From: Salinilacustrithrix sp003476595
GTDB taxonomy: Bacteria; Actinomycetota; Acidimicrobiia; Acidimicrobiales; Salinilacustritrichaceae
Assembly (NCBI GenBank): GCA_963972525.1
Contig: CAXAUZ010000018.1
Location: forward strand, 10,410-74,409
DNA length: 64,000 nucleotides
Reading direction: 5' to 3'
Shown here: positions 8,712-16,069 of the stretch, piece after piece
Layout of the letters: the number at the start of each line of letters is the position of its first letter
Numbering within the stretch: position 1 is the stretch's first letter
Notes under the pieces: model-generated
What the model saw: only the letters and a program-made list of their open reading frames with translations
The model's database searches: none
Told to the model about the DNA's origin: nothing
Made by a program: the position numbers and the translations under genes

Positions 8712-9443
8712 TCAGCCGACGCTGGCCAGCGCCGCCTCGCACAGGCTCACCAGCTCGTCGCGCTCGGACTCGTCGAGCGCGGCGTAGGCGGGGGCGATCC
8801 GCCGGTTCGTCTCGCCCTCGGCCTCGTCGTGGCGGGCTCGCGTGGCGTCGTCGACCTCCGGCAGCTCGGACCAGCCGAACATCGGGGCCATGGCCGGCGA
8901 CTTCACGACGACCGCCTCGACCGGGGTCAGGCCGGCGTCGCGCACGGCGCCGACGTGGATCTCGTTGCGCAGCTCGCGCAGCACGTGGAACCGGTGCAGG
9001 GCCAGGACCTTCTCGCCCCGGTCGTCGGGCTCCGGTGCGGACCGCCAGGCGGCGAACAGCGGCAGCCCGGCGTCGTCGGCAGCCGTGTTCACCCGACCGA
9101 GCAGGTCGGCGAGGCGGGCCCAGTCGACGTCGTCGCCGAGGTGCTCGTCGGCCCACGCGTACCCGCAGGCCATGAAGGCGGCTGCGGTCTGGGCGGGCGG
9201 TGCGACGGCGCGGGCCTGCTCGAGCCAGTCGCGCACGGTGCCCGGCTCCATGAAGCCGAAGCATCCGGCCACCTGATCGGCATCCGCGTCACCCAGCACA
9301 CCGGCCCGGCCGCCTGCGTAGAAGTCGAGCCCCGCATATCCCTGCTCGGCACCGGCCTTGTACGTGTTGCCGTCGAGCATGAAGTAGCTCGCCATGCCGC
9401 TGACGGCCGGGGTGGTCTTCGCTGCGCAGTCCTCGGGGGTCAT
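8712..9443 (-). CDS. SCO6745-like helical protein
   Basis: This 243-residue, mainly helical soluble protein resembles the actinobacterial SCO6745 family: an N-terminal AGxxxY region, then FMACGYAWADEHLG and a WSELPEVDDATRARHDEAE segment. The biochemical role of the family is unknown to me. I set the start at MTPEDC (ATG 9443) rather than the upstream ATG in the divergent gene. A TACGTT -10 (9452-9457, minus strand) lies eight bases upstream. It shares a 64 bp divergent promoter region with the hydrolase gene. Confidence 0.7.
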   Translation of the reverse strand: MTPEDCAAKTTPAVSGMASYFMLDGNTYKAGAEQGYAGLDFYAGGRAGVLGDADADQVAGCFGFMEPGTVRDWLEQARAVAPPAQTAAAFMACGYAWADEHLGDDVDWARLADLLGRVNTAADDAGLPLFAAWRSAPEPDDRGEKVLALHRFHVLRELRNEIHVGAVRDAGLTPVEAVVVKSPAMAPMFGWSELPEVDDATRARHDEAEGETNRRIAPAYAALDESERDELVSLCEAALASVG

Positions 9444-9507
9444 GCCTCCGCAACGTAGCGGCGAGCGTCCAGCCACTCCCGACACGGGTGCCGTTACGGT
9501 CTGGGCG

Positions 9508-10698
9508 ATGGGGGGATCGGCCGGGCGAGCGAGATCGATGGCGCAGGTGACCCGTGCATGGGTGGCGGCACCGTCGCCCACCGCCGGACGTGCCGGGCAC
9601 GGCAGCCACCCGTGCCAGGGGCTGTACCACCGTCCGGTCGGCACGAACCCACGGTGCGCGTTCATCGCCACGCACTACAACGTCGACTTCTCGGAGCACT
9701 ACCTGGCGTCGCGCCTGGCCGAGCGGGGGTTCGGCTTCCTCGGCTGGAACAGCCGCTACCGGGGCAATGAGGCGCACTTCCTCCTCGAGCACGCGCTGAT
9801 CGACATCGGCACCGGCGTCCGGTGGCTGCGCGACGTCGCCGGCGTCGAAACCGTCGTGGTCCTCGGGAACTCCGGCGGTGGGTCGCTCATGGCGGCGTAC
9901 CAGTCGCAGGCGACCGACCCGATCATCGAGCCGGCGCGGGACCTGCCGCTCCCCGACGCGGTCCTCGATCTGCCGGCGGCCGACCTCTACGTCTCGCTCA
10001 ACGCCCACCCCGGGCGGCCCGACGTGCTCACCGCCTGGCTCGACCCCTCCGTCACCGACGAGGCCGATCCCCTGTCCGTCGACCCGGACCTCGACATGTT
10101 CGACGACCGCAACGGACCCCCGTACGCGGACGACTTCATCGCCAGCTTCCGATCGGCGCAGGAGGCGCGCAACCACCGCATCACCGATTGGGCCGTCGCC
10201 GAGCTCGAGCGACTGCGGGCCGCCGGCGCGTGGGACCGGCTCTTCGACGTGCACCGGGTGTGGGCCGATCTCCGCTTCACCGACCTGGCGCTGGACCCGT
10301 CCGACCGCCGCGCTGGTTGCTACGCCGGCGACCCGAAGCGCGCCAACCTCGGGCCGTACGGCATCGGCCGGACGAGCACGCTGCGGTCCTGGCTGTCGAT
10401 GTGGAGCCTGCGCGAGTCCCAGTGCGTCGGCGCACCGCACCTGGCCCAGATCCGGGTGCCGTCGCTGGTGGTGCAGTCCACCGCCGACCGGGGCGTGTTC
10501 CCCTCCGACGCTCACGCGATCCACGAGGCGCTCGCCGCAGACGACAGGACATTGGAGCTCGTGCCCGGCGAGCACTACTTCGAGGACGGGGGCCGCGACG
10601 ACGTCGCCGACCTCATCGCCGGCTGGGTGGAGGATCGCCGGGCCGGACGGCGTCGCCGTGTTCCGCAGCCGCTGCCAGTTCTCCGGGATGGGGCCTAG
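9508..10698 (+). CDS. Alpha/beta hydrolase
   Basis: This 396-residue alpha/beta-hydrolase-fold protein has its nucleophile elbow at VVLGNSGGGSL (Ser about 122). STADRGVFPSDAH near residue 330 probably carries the acid, and PGEHYFED the histidine. The start is ATG 9508, because TACGGT (9495-9500) is seven bases upstream, a leaderless arrangement. An esterase, lactonase or dehalogenase-like activity is possible; the substrate is unknown. The last residues are encoded inside a short sequence that recurs at 21320-21340. The stop overlaps the end of convergent dnaB by 4 bp. Confidence 0.8.
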   Translation: MGGSAGRARSMAQVTRAWVAAPSPTAGRAGHGSHPCQGLYHRPVGTNPRCAFIATHYNVDFSEHYLASRLAERGFGFLGWNSRYRGNEAHFLLEHALIDIGTGVRWLRDVAGVETVVVLGNSGGGSLMAAYQSQATDPIIEPARDLPLPDAVLDLPAADLYVSLNAHPGRPDVLTAWLDPSVTDEADPLSVDPDLDMFDDRNGPPYADDFIASFRSAQEARNHRITDWAVAELERLRAAGAWDRLFDVHRVWADLRFTDLALDPSDRRAGCYAGDPKRANLGPYGIGRTSTLRSWLSMWSLRESQCVGAPHLAQIRVPSLVVQSTADRGVFPSDAHAIHEALAADDRTLELVPGEHYFEDGGRDDVADLIAGWVEDRRAGRRRRVPQPLPVLRDGA

Positions 10699-12101
10699 AG
10701 CTGGGCCATGTTGTCGAAGCGGGTGAGGTGGTTGCGGAAGGCGAGGTTGATCTTGCCGGTCGGGCCGTTGCGGTGCTTGGACACGAGGACCTCGGCCATG
10801 CCGCGGTCGGGTGAGTCCGGGTTGTAGACCTCGTCGCGGTACAGGAACATCACGACGTCGGCGTCCTGCTCGAGCGAGCCGGACTCGCGCAGGTCCGACA
10901 GCATCGGCCGCTTGTCCTGGCGGGACTCGAGCGTGCGGGACAGCTGGGACAGGGCGATGACCGGGCACTCGAGCTCGCGGGCGAGGATCTTGAGGCCACG
11001 GGACATCTCCGAGACCTCGATCTGGCGGGACTCGGCCCGGCCCCGGCCCTGCATGAGCTGGAGGTAGTCGATGACCACGAGGCCGAGGTCGCCGAGCTGG
11101 GACTTGAGGCGGCGGGCCTTGGCCCGGATCTCCATCACCGACACGTTCGGGTTGTCGTCCAGGTAGAGGCGGGCCTCGGCCAGGCGGGACACGCCGAGGG
11201 CGATGCGATCCCACTCGGCGTCCTGGAGGCGACCGTCGCGCACCTTGGTGGAGTCGATCTGGGCCTCGGCGCACAGCAGGCGCTGGGTGAGCTCGAGGTT
11301 GCCCATCTCCAGGCTGAAGAAGAGCACGGGCCGGCGGGACTGGAACGCGGCGTTGGCGGTGAGGTTCAGGGCGAACGACGTCTTGCCCATGGCGGGACGG
11401 GCGCCGACGATGATCAGGGCGTTGGGCTGCAGGCCCGACAGCAGGCGGTCGAGGTCAACGAAGCCGGTGGGCAGGCCGGTGATGGCGTCACCCCGCTCGA
11501 CCAGGGCCTCGAGGCGGTCCAGGGTGTCGCCGAGGAGGGACTCGATCGGGACCATCGAGTCGCTGACCCGGCGCTGGCCCAGCTCGTAGACGAGGGACTC
11601 GGCCTGGTCGACCGCCCGCTCGACGTCGTCGGGCACGTCGTAGCCGAGCTCGGCGATCTCCCCGCCGACGCCGATCAGCTTGCGGAGCACGGCGTGGTCG
11701 CTGATGATCCGGGCGTAGCGGGCCGCGTTGGACACCGCAGGGGCGGTGGAGACGATCTCGGCGAGCAGGCCGCGCCCGCCGATGGCCTCGAGCACGCCGG
11801 CGCGGGCCAGCTCGTCCGCGACCGTGACCGGGTCGGCCGGTTCCCCGGCGGAGTCCAGGCTCAAGATGGCGTCGAAGATGTGGGCGTGGGCCGGCTTGTA
11901 GAAGTCGGCGGGGCGCAGCATCGTCGACGTCGCCGAGATGGCGTCCTTGGACAGCATCATCGCCCCGAGCAGGTTCTGCTCGGCCACCAGGTCGCTCGGG
12001 GGGACGCGTCCCGCACCGCCAGGCCGGGGAGCACCGCCGTTGCCGCGGCCCGAGGCCTGGCCCCTCGAGGGGGCATCGCTGCGAGTGGTCGTGTCGGTCA
12101 A
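10695..12101 (-). CDS. dnaB: Replicative DNA helicase DnaB
   Basis: This 468-residue hexameric 5'-3' helicase of the replisome has a low-complexity leader (1-33), the DnaB N-terminal domain (about 35-140) and a RecA-like ATPase domain with P-loop GARPAMGKTS at 233-242 and VVIDYLQLMQGRG as Walker B. There is no intein. The start is a TTG at 12101, supported by GGAAGG about eight bases upstream; I see no better start nearby. It lies on the same strand as rpsF-ssb-rpsR-rplI but is separated from it by a hairpin and 195 bp. Confidence 0.95.
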   Translation of the reverse strand: MTDTTTRSDAPSRGQASGRGNGGAPRPGGAGRVPPSDLVAEQNLLGAMMLSKDAISATSTMLRPADFYKPAHAHIFDAILSLDSAGEPADPVTVADELARAGVLEAIGGRGLLAEIVSTAPAVSNAARYARIISDHAVLRKLIGVGGEIAELGYDVPDDVERAVDQAESLVYELGQRRVSDSMVPIESLLGDTLDRLEALVERGDAITGLPTGFVDLDRLLSGLQPNALIIVGARPAMGKTSFALNLTANAAFQSRRPVLFFSLEMGNLELTQRLLCAEAQIDSTKVRDGRLQDAEWDRIALGVSRLAEARLYLDDNPNVSVMEIRAKARRLKSQLGDLGLVVIDYLQLMQGRGRAESRQIEVSEMSRGLKILARELECPVIALSQLSRTLESRQDKRPMLSDLRESGSLEQDADVVMFLYRDEVYNPDSPDRGMAEVLVSKHRNGPTGKINLAFRNHLTRFDNMAQL

Positions 12102-12296
12102 GCGGGGGACCTTCCGTGGCTGAGGCGGGCGGCGTTCACCGTCGCGCCATCTCCCTGTGGGTTGCTAGTGGTGTCCGCTGGGGAAAGGCCTGTGGATTCT
12201 GTGGAGAAGCCCTGGTCAACGGGCGCGTCGAAGCAGAGGTGGTCTTGCTGGATCGAGGGGATGGGGTGCGGCCCCCCGGCCGCACCCCGACCGGCG
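12102..12296 (-). promoter_or_regulatory. rplI-dnaB intergenic region
   Basis: This 195 bp gap holds the rplI terminator hairpin (12263-12288) and the dnaB ribosome-binding site. Two TGTGGA-type DnaA-box-like sequences lie near 12190-12205, each with mismatches to TTATCCACA, so DnaA control is only a possibility. No small gene is visible. Confidence 0.35.
12263..12288 (-). terminator. Terminator hairpin of the rpsF-ssb-rpsR-rplI operon
   Basis: GGGGTGCGG (12263-12271) pairs with CCGCACCCC (12280-12288), a perfect 9 bp stem with an 8-base loop, starting nine bases after the rplI stop. Confidence 0.6.
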
Positions 12297-12743
12297 CTAG
12301 AGCGCCTCGACCTCGATCGTGATGGGGAACTGCACCTCTTGGTGCAGCTTCGCCATCACGTAGTGCGTGCCGACCGTCTTGATCGGCTCATCGATGATGA
12401 TGATCTTCTTGTCGAGCTCGATCTCGGTCTGGGCCTTGACGGCCGCGGCGATCTCGGACTCGTGGACAGCGCCGAACAGGTGGCCGGTCTCGGCCGCCTT
12501 GGCGGAGATGTGGATGGTCTGGGGCACGAGCGCGGTGGCGACCGCTTGCGCGGCGTCGATGGCCTTGGTGTCGCGCACCTCGCGCGCCTTGCGCATCTGC
12601 TCGGCCTGGAGCTCGGCGTCGGCCGTTGCCCGCATGGCCAGGCCCTTGGGGATGAGGTGGTTGCGGGCGTGGCCGTCGCTGACGTCGACCAGGTCGCCGC
12701 GCTTGCCGACCATGTCGACGTCGGTGCGCAGGATCACCCTCAT
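12297..12743 (-). CDS. rplI: 50S ribosomal protein bL9
   Basis: bL9 is an elongated 50S protein that binds 23S rRNA domain V near the L1 stalk. The 148-residue sequence has the N-terminal RNA-binding lobe with the motif VSDGHARNHLIPKGLA (about 21-36), a long helix and the C-terminal domain. The ATG overlaps the rpsR stop as ATGA (12740-12743), so translation is probably coupled. Confidence 0.95.
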   Translation of the reverse strand: MRVILRTDVDMVGKRGDLVDVSDGHARNHLIPKGLAMRATADAELQAEQMRKAREVRDTKAIDAAQAVATALVPQTIHISAKAAETGHLFGAVHESEIAAAVKAQTEIELDKKIIIIDEPIKTVGTHYVMAKLHQEVQFPITIEVEAL

Positions 12744-13159
12744 GCCTCGACCTCCTGGTCCTCGCTGACCTCGTCGGTCGTCTCGGCCGACTCGGTGGCC
12801 TCGGTGGTGTCATCCACCTCGTCGTTGAACTCCTCGTCGGAGCGCTCGTCGCGGCGCGGGCCACGACGGTCGTCGCCCCGGCCCCGGCCGCCGCCGCGCT
12901 GCTGGGTGACGCGGCTGGTGTAGGGCAGCAGCGCCATCTCGCGGGCGTTCTTGATGGCCGCGGCGATGTCGGCCTGCTGCTGGGTGTCGTTGCCCGTGAC
13001 GCGACGGGCCCGGATCTTGGCCCGGTCGGACTGGAACCGGCGGAGCAGGTTCACGTCCTTGTAGTCGACGTAGGAGACCTTCTCCTGGATGAGGATGCTC
13101 GTGCGCTTCTTGGAGCGCCTCGAGTTGTCCTTGTTCTTCGTGGTGCGGGGGCGTGCCAT
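12740..13159 (-). CDS. rpsR: 30S ribosomal protein bS18 with acidic C-terminal extension
   Basis: bS18 pairs with bS6 on the 30S platform. The core (about residues 15-85) is clear: VDYKDVNLLRRF, KIRARRVTGNDTQQQ and IKNAREMALLPYTSR. The protein is 139 residues, against about 75-90 usually. After residue 88 comes an Arg/Gly-rich stretch (RGGGRGRGDDRRG) and then about 40 residues very rich in Glu, Asp and Thr. The zinc-binding Cys residues of some bS18 forms are absent. It lies two bases after ssb and overlaps rplI by four. Confidence 0.93.
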   Translation of the reverse strand: MARPRTTKNKDNSRRSKKRTSILIQEKVSYVDYKDVNLLRRFQSDRAKIRARRVTGNDTQQQADIAAAIKNAREMALLPYTSRVTQQRGGGRGRGDDRRGPRRDERSDEEFNDEVDDTTEATESAETTDEVSEDQEVEA

Positions 13160-13161
13160 GG

Positions 13162-13623
13162 CTAGAAGGGCTCCTCGGCGTCGTCGTAGGACTTGGGTTC
13201 GTCGCGGGGCGGCTCGTAGTTGCCGCCGCCGCCACCGCCACCGGTGCTGCCGCCGGCGGGACCGTCGCGGCGGATCTTCTCGATGCGGGCGGTGGCCCAG
13301 CGCAGCGAGGGGCCGACCTCGTCGGCCACGATCTCGACCTTGGAGCGCTTGTCGCCGTCCTGGGTCTCCCAGGAGCGCTGCTCCAGGCGGCCGGTGACGA
13401 TGATGCGGTCACCCTTGGAGATGGACTCCGACACGTTGTCGGCGAGGTCGCGCCAGCAGACGACGTCGAAGAAGGAGGTCTCCTCCTGCCACTCGTTGTT
13501 CTGCATGTACCGGCGGTTGACGGCCACGCCCAGCTGGGCGAGGGCGGTGCCGCTGGTGAGGTAGCGCAGCTCGGGGTCTCGGGTGACGTTCCCGATGATG
13601 GTGATGGTGTTTCCGTTGGCCAT
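13162..13623 (-). CDS. ssb: Single-stranded DNA-binding protein
   Basis: SSB coats single-stranded DNA during replication and repair. The 153-residue protein has an N-terminal OB fold (about 1-110; TIIGNVTRDPELRYL near the start), a short Gly-rich linker and the acidic tip DAEEPF, which recruits partner proteins. It lies between rpsF (nine bases upstream) and rpsR, the standard bacterial arrangement. Confidence 0.95.
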   Translation of the reverse strand: MANGNTITIIGNVTRDPELRYLTSGTALAQLGVAVNRRYMQNNEWQEETSFFDVVCWRDLADNVSESISKGDRIIVTGRLEQRSWETQDGDKRSKVEIVADEVGPSLRWATARIEKIRRDGPAGGSTGGGGGGGNYEPPRDEPKSYDDAEEPF

Positions 13624-13632
13624 TGGTGCCTC

Positions 13633-13965
13633 CTACTGGTCTGCTGCCGCAGACCCCATGAGGCCGCGGCGCTCGGCCTCGGCATCGGGGAGGCGGAGCA
13701 GCTTGTGGCGGACGATCTCGTCCGCGAGTCGCAGGGATCGCTCCACGCCGTCGAGCGCACCCGGCTCGGCGAGGATCTCGTACACCACGTAGGACCCTTC
13801 GGTCCGGTGGTCGATCTCGTACGCGAACGTACGACGACCCCAGAAGTCGGTGGAGGCGACCATGCCTGCTTCGTTGCAACGGCCTTCGATCGACTCGACC
13901 TGGCTCTTGGCCTGGTCTTCGTCGAGATCGCCGTTGATGATGACCATCAATTCATAGGCGCGCAT
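13633..13965 (-). CDS. rpsF: 30S ribosomal protein bS6
   Basis: bS6 is the partner of bS18 on the 30S platform. The 110-residue protein begins MRAYELMVIINGDLDE and contains GRRTFAYEIDHRTEGSYVVYE. I chose ATG 13965 because homology starts there; the frame is open about 40 codons upstream. The C-terminus ends in GSAAADQ and lacks the terminal glutamates that RimK extends in Escherichia coli. It is first in the rpsF-ssb-rpsR-rplI operon. Confidence 0.95.
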   Translation of the reverse strand: MRAYELMVIINGDLDEDQAKSQVESIEGRCNEAGMVASTDFWGRRTFAYEIDHRTEGSYVVYEILAEPGALDGVERSLRLADEIVRHKLLRLPDAEAERRGLMGSAAADQ

Positions 13966-14050
13966 GCCTACGGACACCTTCCTGTGGATCCGGCAGGGCC
14001 GGAGCCCCCGCGGCGCGGGAGCAGGACGGACAAGGGAACTGCACATCGTA
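13966..14050 (-). promoter_or_regulatory. rpsF promoter and structured leader
   Basis: A TACGAT -10 element lies at 14045-14050 on the minus strand, predicting an mRNA start near 14038 and a leader of about 72 bases. The leader can form two GC-rich hairpins (CCGCG/CGCGG and TCCGG/CCGGA) and ends in an AGGAAGG ribosome-binding site. rpsF leaders in many bacteria carry an S6:S18-binding element; this leader is a candidate, not a confirmed case. Confidence 0.4.
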
Positions 14051-14139
14051 TCGATGGAGCTGGTCGTGGGCACATCCACGTCCCCCAGCATCCATGTGGG
14101 GGGTGACAGGAACGCGCGGGATGGGGCGGTCGGGGTGCC

Positions 14140-14775
14140 TCAGGCCGGGACGGCGCAGGCCTCCGAGCCCACCTGCAGGCGGGCTCCGGGCTCGAAGCGG
14201 GCGGCGAGGGGATCGCCCTGCACCACCTCGATCGCGAACCGGAACGGGCCGGCCGCCGGGTACCGCTCGCAGGCGGCCTCGTCGTCGGATTCGCAGGGGA
14301 CCATGTCGGCCCGGGAGACGAAGGCGCCCTCCGCGTCCCACCACCCGATGGTGAGCGGCAGCAGGGTCCGGTACATGTAGAACGAACCCTGGCGGGGTTC
14401 CTCCATGCTGAACAGCATCCCGTCGTGGCCCTCGAGGTCGGTGACCTGCATCAGCCCGGTGGCCCGCTCCTCGGCGGTGTCGGCGTGCAGCAGGCACAGC
14501 TCCAGCACCTCCCCGGACGCGGCGACGAGCTGGGCGACGACGGTGCCGAACCGCTCGGCCAGGCCACCGGCTGGCGTCGAGGGGGTGGTCTCGGCGGCGA
14601 CGGGTCCGAGCTCGGGATCGGCGGGCGAGTTCGCGCCCACCGTCACGCAGGCGGCCACGCCGGCGACGAAGACCGCCGTCACCAGCCAGCGCAGCAGGCG
14701 CGCCCCGCGCACGTCGTCGACCGTGGGAAGCCAGGCCGGCGCCCACGTCGGCGGGTCGAGGAGGGGGTCGGGCAC
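14140..14775 (-). CDS. DUF192 protein with N-terminal membrane anchor
   Basis: This 211-residue protein has one transmembrane helix near residues 25-45 (LLRWLVTAVFVAGVAAC). After a Pro/Thr linker comes a DUF192 domain (about 85-211) with ERATGLMQV, GMLFSMEEPRQGSFYMYRT and the closing RLQVGSEAC. DUF192 proteins are small beta-barrel secreted or anchored proteins of unclear role. The GTG start at 14775 is preferred because CACACT (14782-14787, minus strand) lies six bases upstream. GTG 14832 is a possible alternative. Confidence 0.75.
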   Translation of the reverse strand: MPDPLLDPPTWAPAWLPTVDDVRGARLLRWLVTAVFVAGVAACVTVGANSPADPELGPVAAETTPSTPAGGLAERFGTVVAQLVAASGEVLELCLLHADTAEERATGLMQVTDLEGHDGMLFSMEEPRQGSFYMYRTLLPLTIGWWDAEGAFVSRADMVPCESDDEAACERYPAAGPFRFAIEVVQGDPLAARFEPGARLQVGSEACAVPA

Positions 14776-14852
14776 GGGATCAGTGTGCCCCGGCGAGGTT
14801 CGGCGGCGAAGCGACCGGATGTGCCCCGTCACCGCCGATCGGCGGCGATCGG

Positions 14853-15728
14853 TCAGCTCCCGTAGAGGCCCAGCGTCTCGGCGGCCTCGGCGGAGAGGTG
14901 GTAGCTCTCGTCGTCGTTCGGGAACGCACCCGAGCGGACGTCGGCGGCGAAGGCCGAAAGGGCGTCGACCGAGGCCGAACCGATCTCGGCGTAGCGGCGC
15001 ACGAACTTGGGGGCCATGCGGTCCTCGATGCCGAGCACGTCGTGGAACACGAGCACCTGGCCGTCGCAGTCGCGGCCGGCACCGATGCCGATGGTGGGCA
15101 CGTCGACCGCGTCGGTGACCATGCGGGCGACGGCGTCGGGCACGCCCTCGAGGACGATGGCGAAGCAGCCGGTGGCGGCGAGCGCCTTGGCGTCGGACAC
15201 CAGCTCCATGGCGGCGTCGTGGTGCTTGCCCTGGACCTTGAACCCGCCCATGGCGTGCACGGACTGGGGGGTGAGGCCGAGGTGGCCCATCACCGGGATC
15301 TCGGCGTCGAGGATGGCCTCGATGACGGGGAGGCGCTTGCGCCCGCCCTCGAGCTTCACCGAGTGCGCACCGGCGCGCACGAGGGCGGCGGCGTTGCGGA
15401 CGGCCTCGTGGGCGTCGGTGTGGTAGCTCATCCACGGCAGGTCGGCCACGACCATGGGCAGGCGGCCCTCGGCGGTGGAGGCCTTGAGGCCCCGGGCCAC
15501 GGCGCCGGTGTGGTGGGCGATGTCGTCGACGGTGACGGAGAGGGTGTCGTCGTGACCGAGCACGACCATGGCGACGGAGTCGCCGACGAGGATGAGGTCG
15601 ACGCCGGCGGCGTGGGCCATCTTGGCGCCGGGGGCGTCGTAGGCGGTGACCATCACCAGCGGCTGGGCCGACGAGCCGTCCGTCGTCTTGACGGCGCGGA
15701 TCGCGGGCGCGTTCCAGGACGTGCGCAT
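14853..15728 (-). CDS. panB: 3-methyl-2-oxobutanoate hydroxymethyltransferase
   Basis: PanB transfers a hydroxymethyl group from methylene-THF to alpha-ketoisovalerate, the first committed step of pantothenate and CoA synthesis. The 291-residue protein shows LVMVTAYDAPGAKMAH, the metal-ligand segment VGDSVAMVVLGHDDT, VKLEGG and MGHLGLTPQS. I start it at ATG 15728, which has an excellent GAGGAG ribosome-binding site; the frame continues upstream without homology. No other pantothenate gene is in the window. Confidence 0.95.
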   Translation of the reverse strand: MRTSWNAPAIRAVKTTDGSSAQPLVMVTAYDAPGAKMAHAAGVDLILVGDSVAMVVLGHDDTLSVTVDDIAHHTGAVARGLKASTAEGRLPMVVADLPWMSYHTDAHEAVRNAAALVRAGAHSVKLEGGRKRLPVIEAILDAEIPVMGHLGLTPQSVHAMGGFKVQGKHHDAAMELVSDAKALAATGCFAIVLEGVPDAVARMVTDAVDVPTIGIGAGRDCDGQVLVFHDVLGIEDRMAPKFVRRYAEIGSASVDALSAFAADVRSGAFPNDDESYHLSAEAAETLGLYGS

Positions 15729-15853
15729 GTGGATCTCCTCTGCTCCCGTCCAGCGGCTGGATGCCTGCCGGCGGTGATCCGAGCGTACCCCCGTCCGGCC
15801 CCCGGGGCCACCCCCTGTCGGCACGATCCCCGGGTGCCGGTAGCGTCGCCGCC

Positions 15854-16024
15854 ATGGCCATCGGGACATGCGAGAGCTGCGGCAGCGAAGAGGACGTCAC
15901 CGAGGTCCGCCGGGTGTACGTCACCCCGGAGGACTGGGACACCGAGGGCAAGGCCGAGCCCCAACCCGGCACCGAGCAGTGGTGCTACGCCTGCCGGGCG
16001 CACTACCCGCACCAGGAGATCTGA
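15854..16024 (+). CDS. Small zinc-ribbon protein
   Basis: This 56-residue protein has two CxxC knuckles (Cys6/Cys9 and Cys44/Cys47), typical of a structural zinc ribbon, with acidic residues between them. The family is unknown to me. The ATG at 15854 is set by a TAGCGT -10 element at 15841-15846, seven bases upstream, implying a leaderless mRNA. It lies alone between divergent panB and the convergent PBP gene. Confidence 0.65.
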   Translation: MAIGTCESCGSEEDVTEVRRVYVTPEDWDTEGKAEPQPGTEQWCYACRAHYPHQEI

Positions 16025-16069
16025 GGCCCCGCCGGGAGGCGCTGGGGCCGACCAGGCGAGCCGCGGGCG

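Noticed and set aside
13162..13623. Phage origin for ssb or nearby genes
   Set aside because: ssb is in its usual place between rpsF and rpsR; no integrase, capsid or att-like repeats occur in the window.
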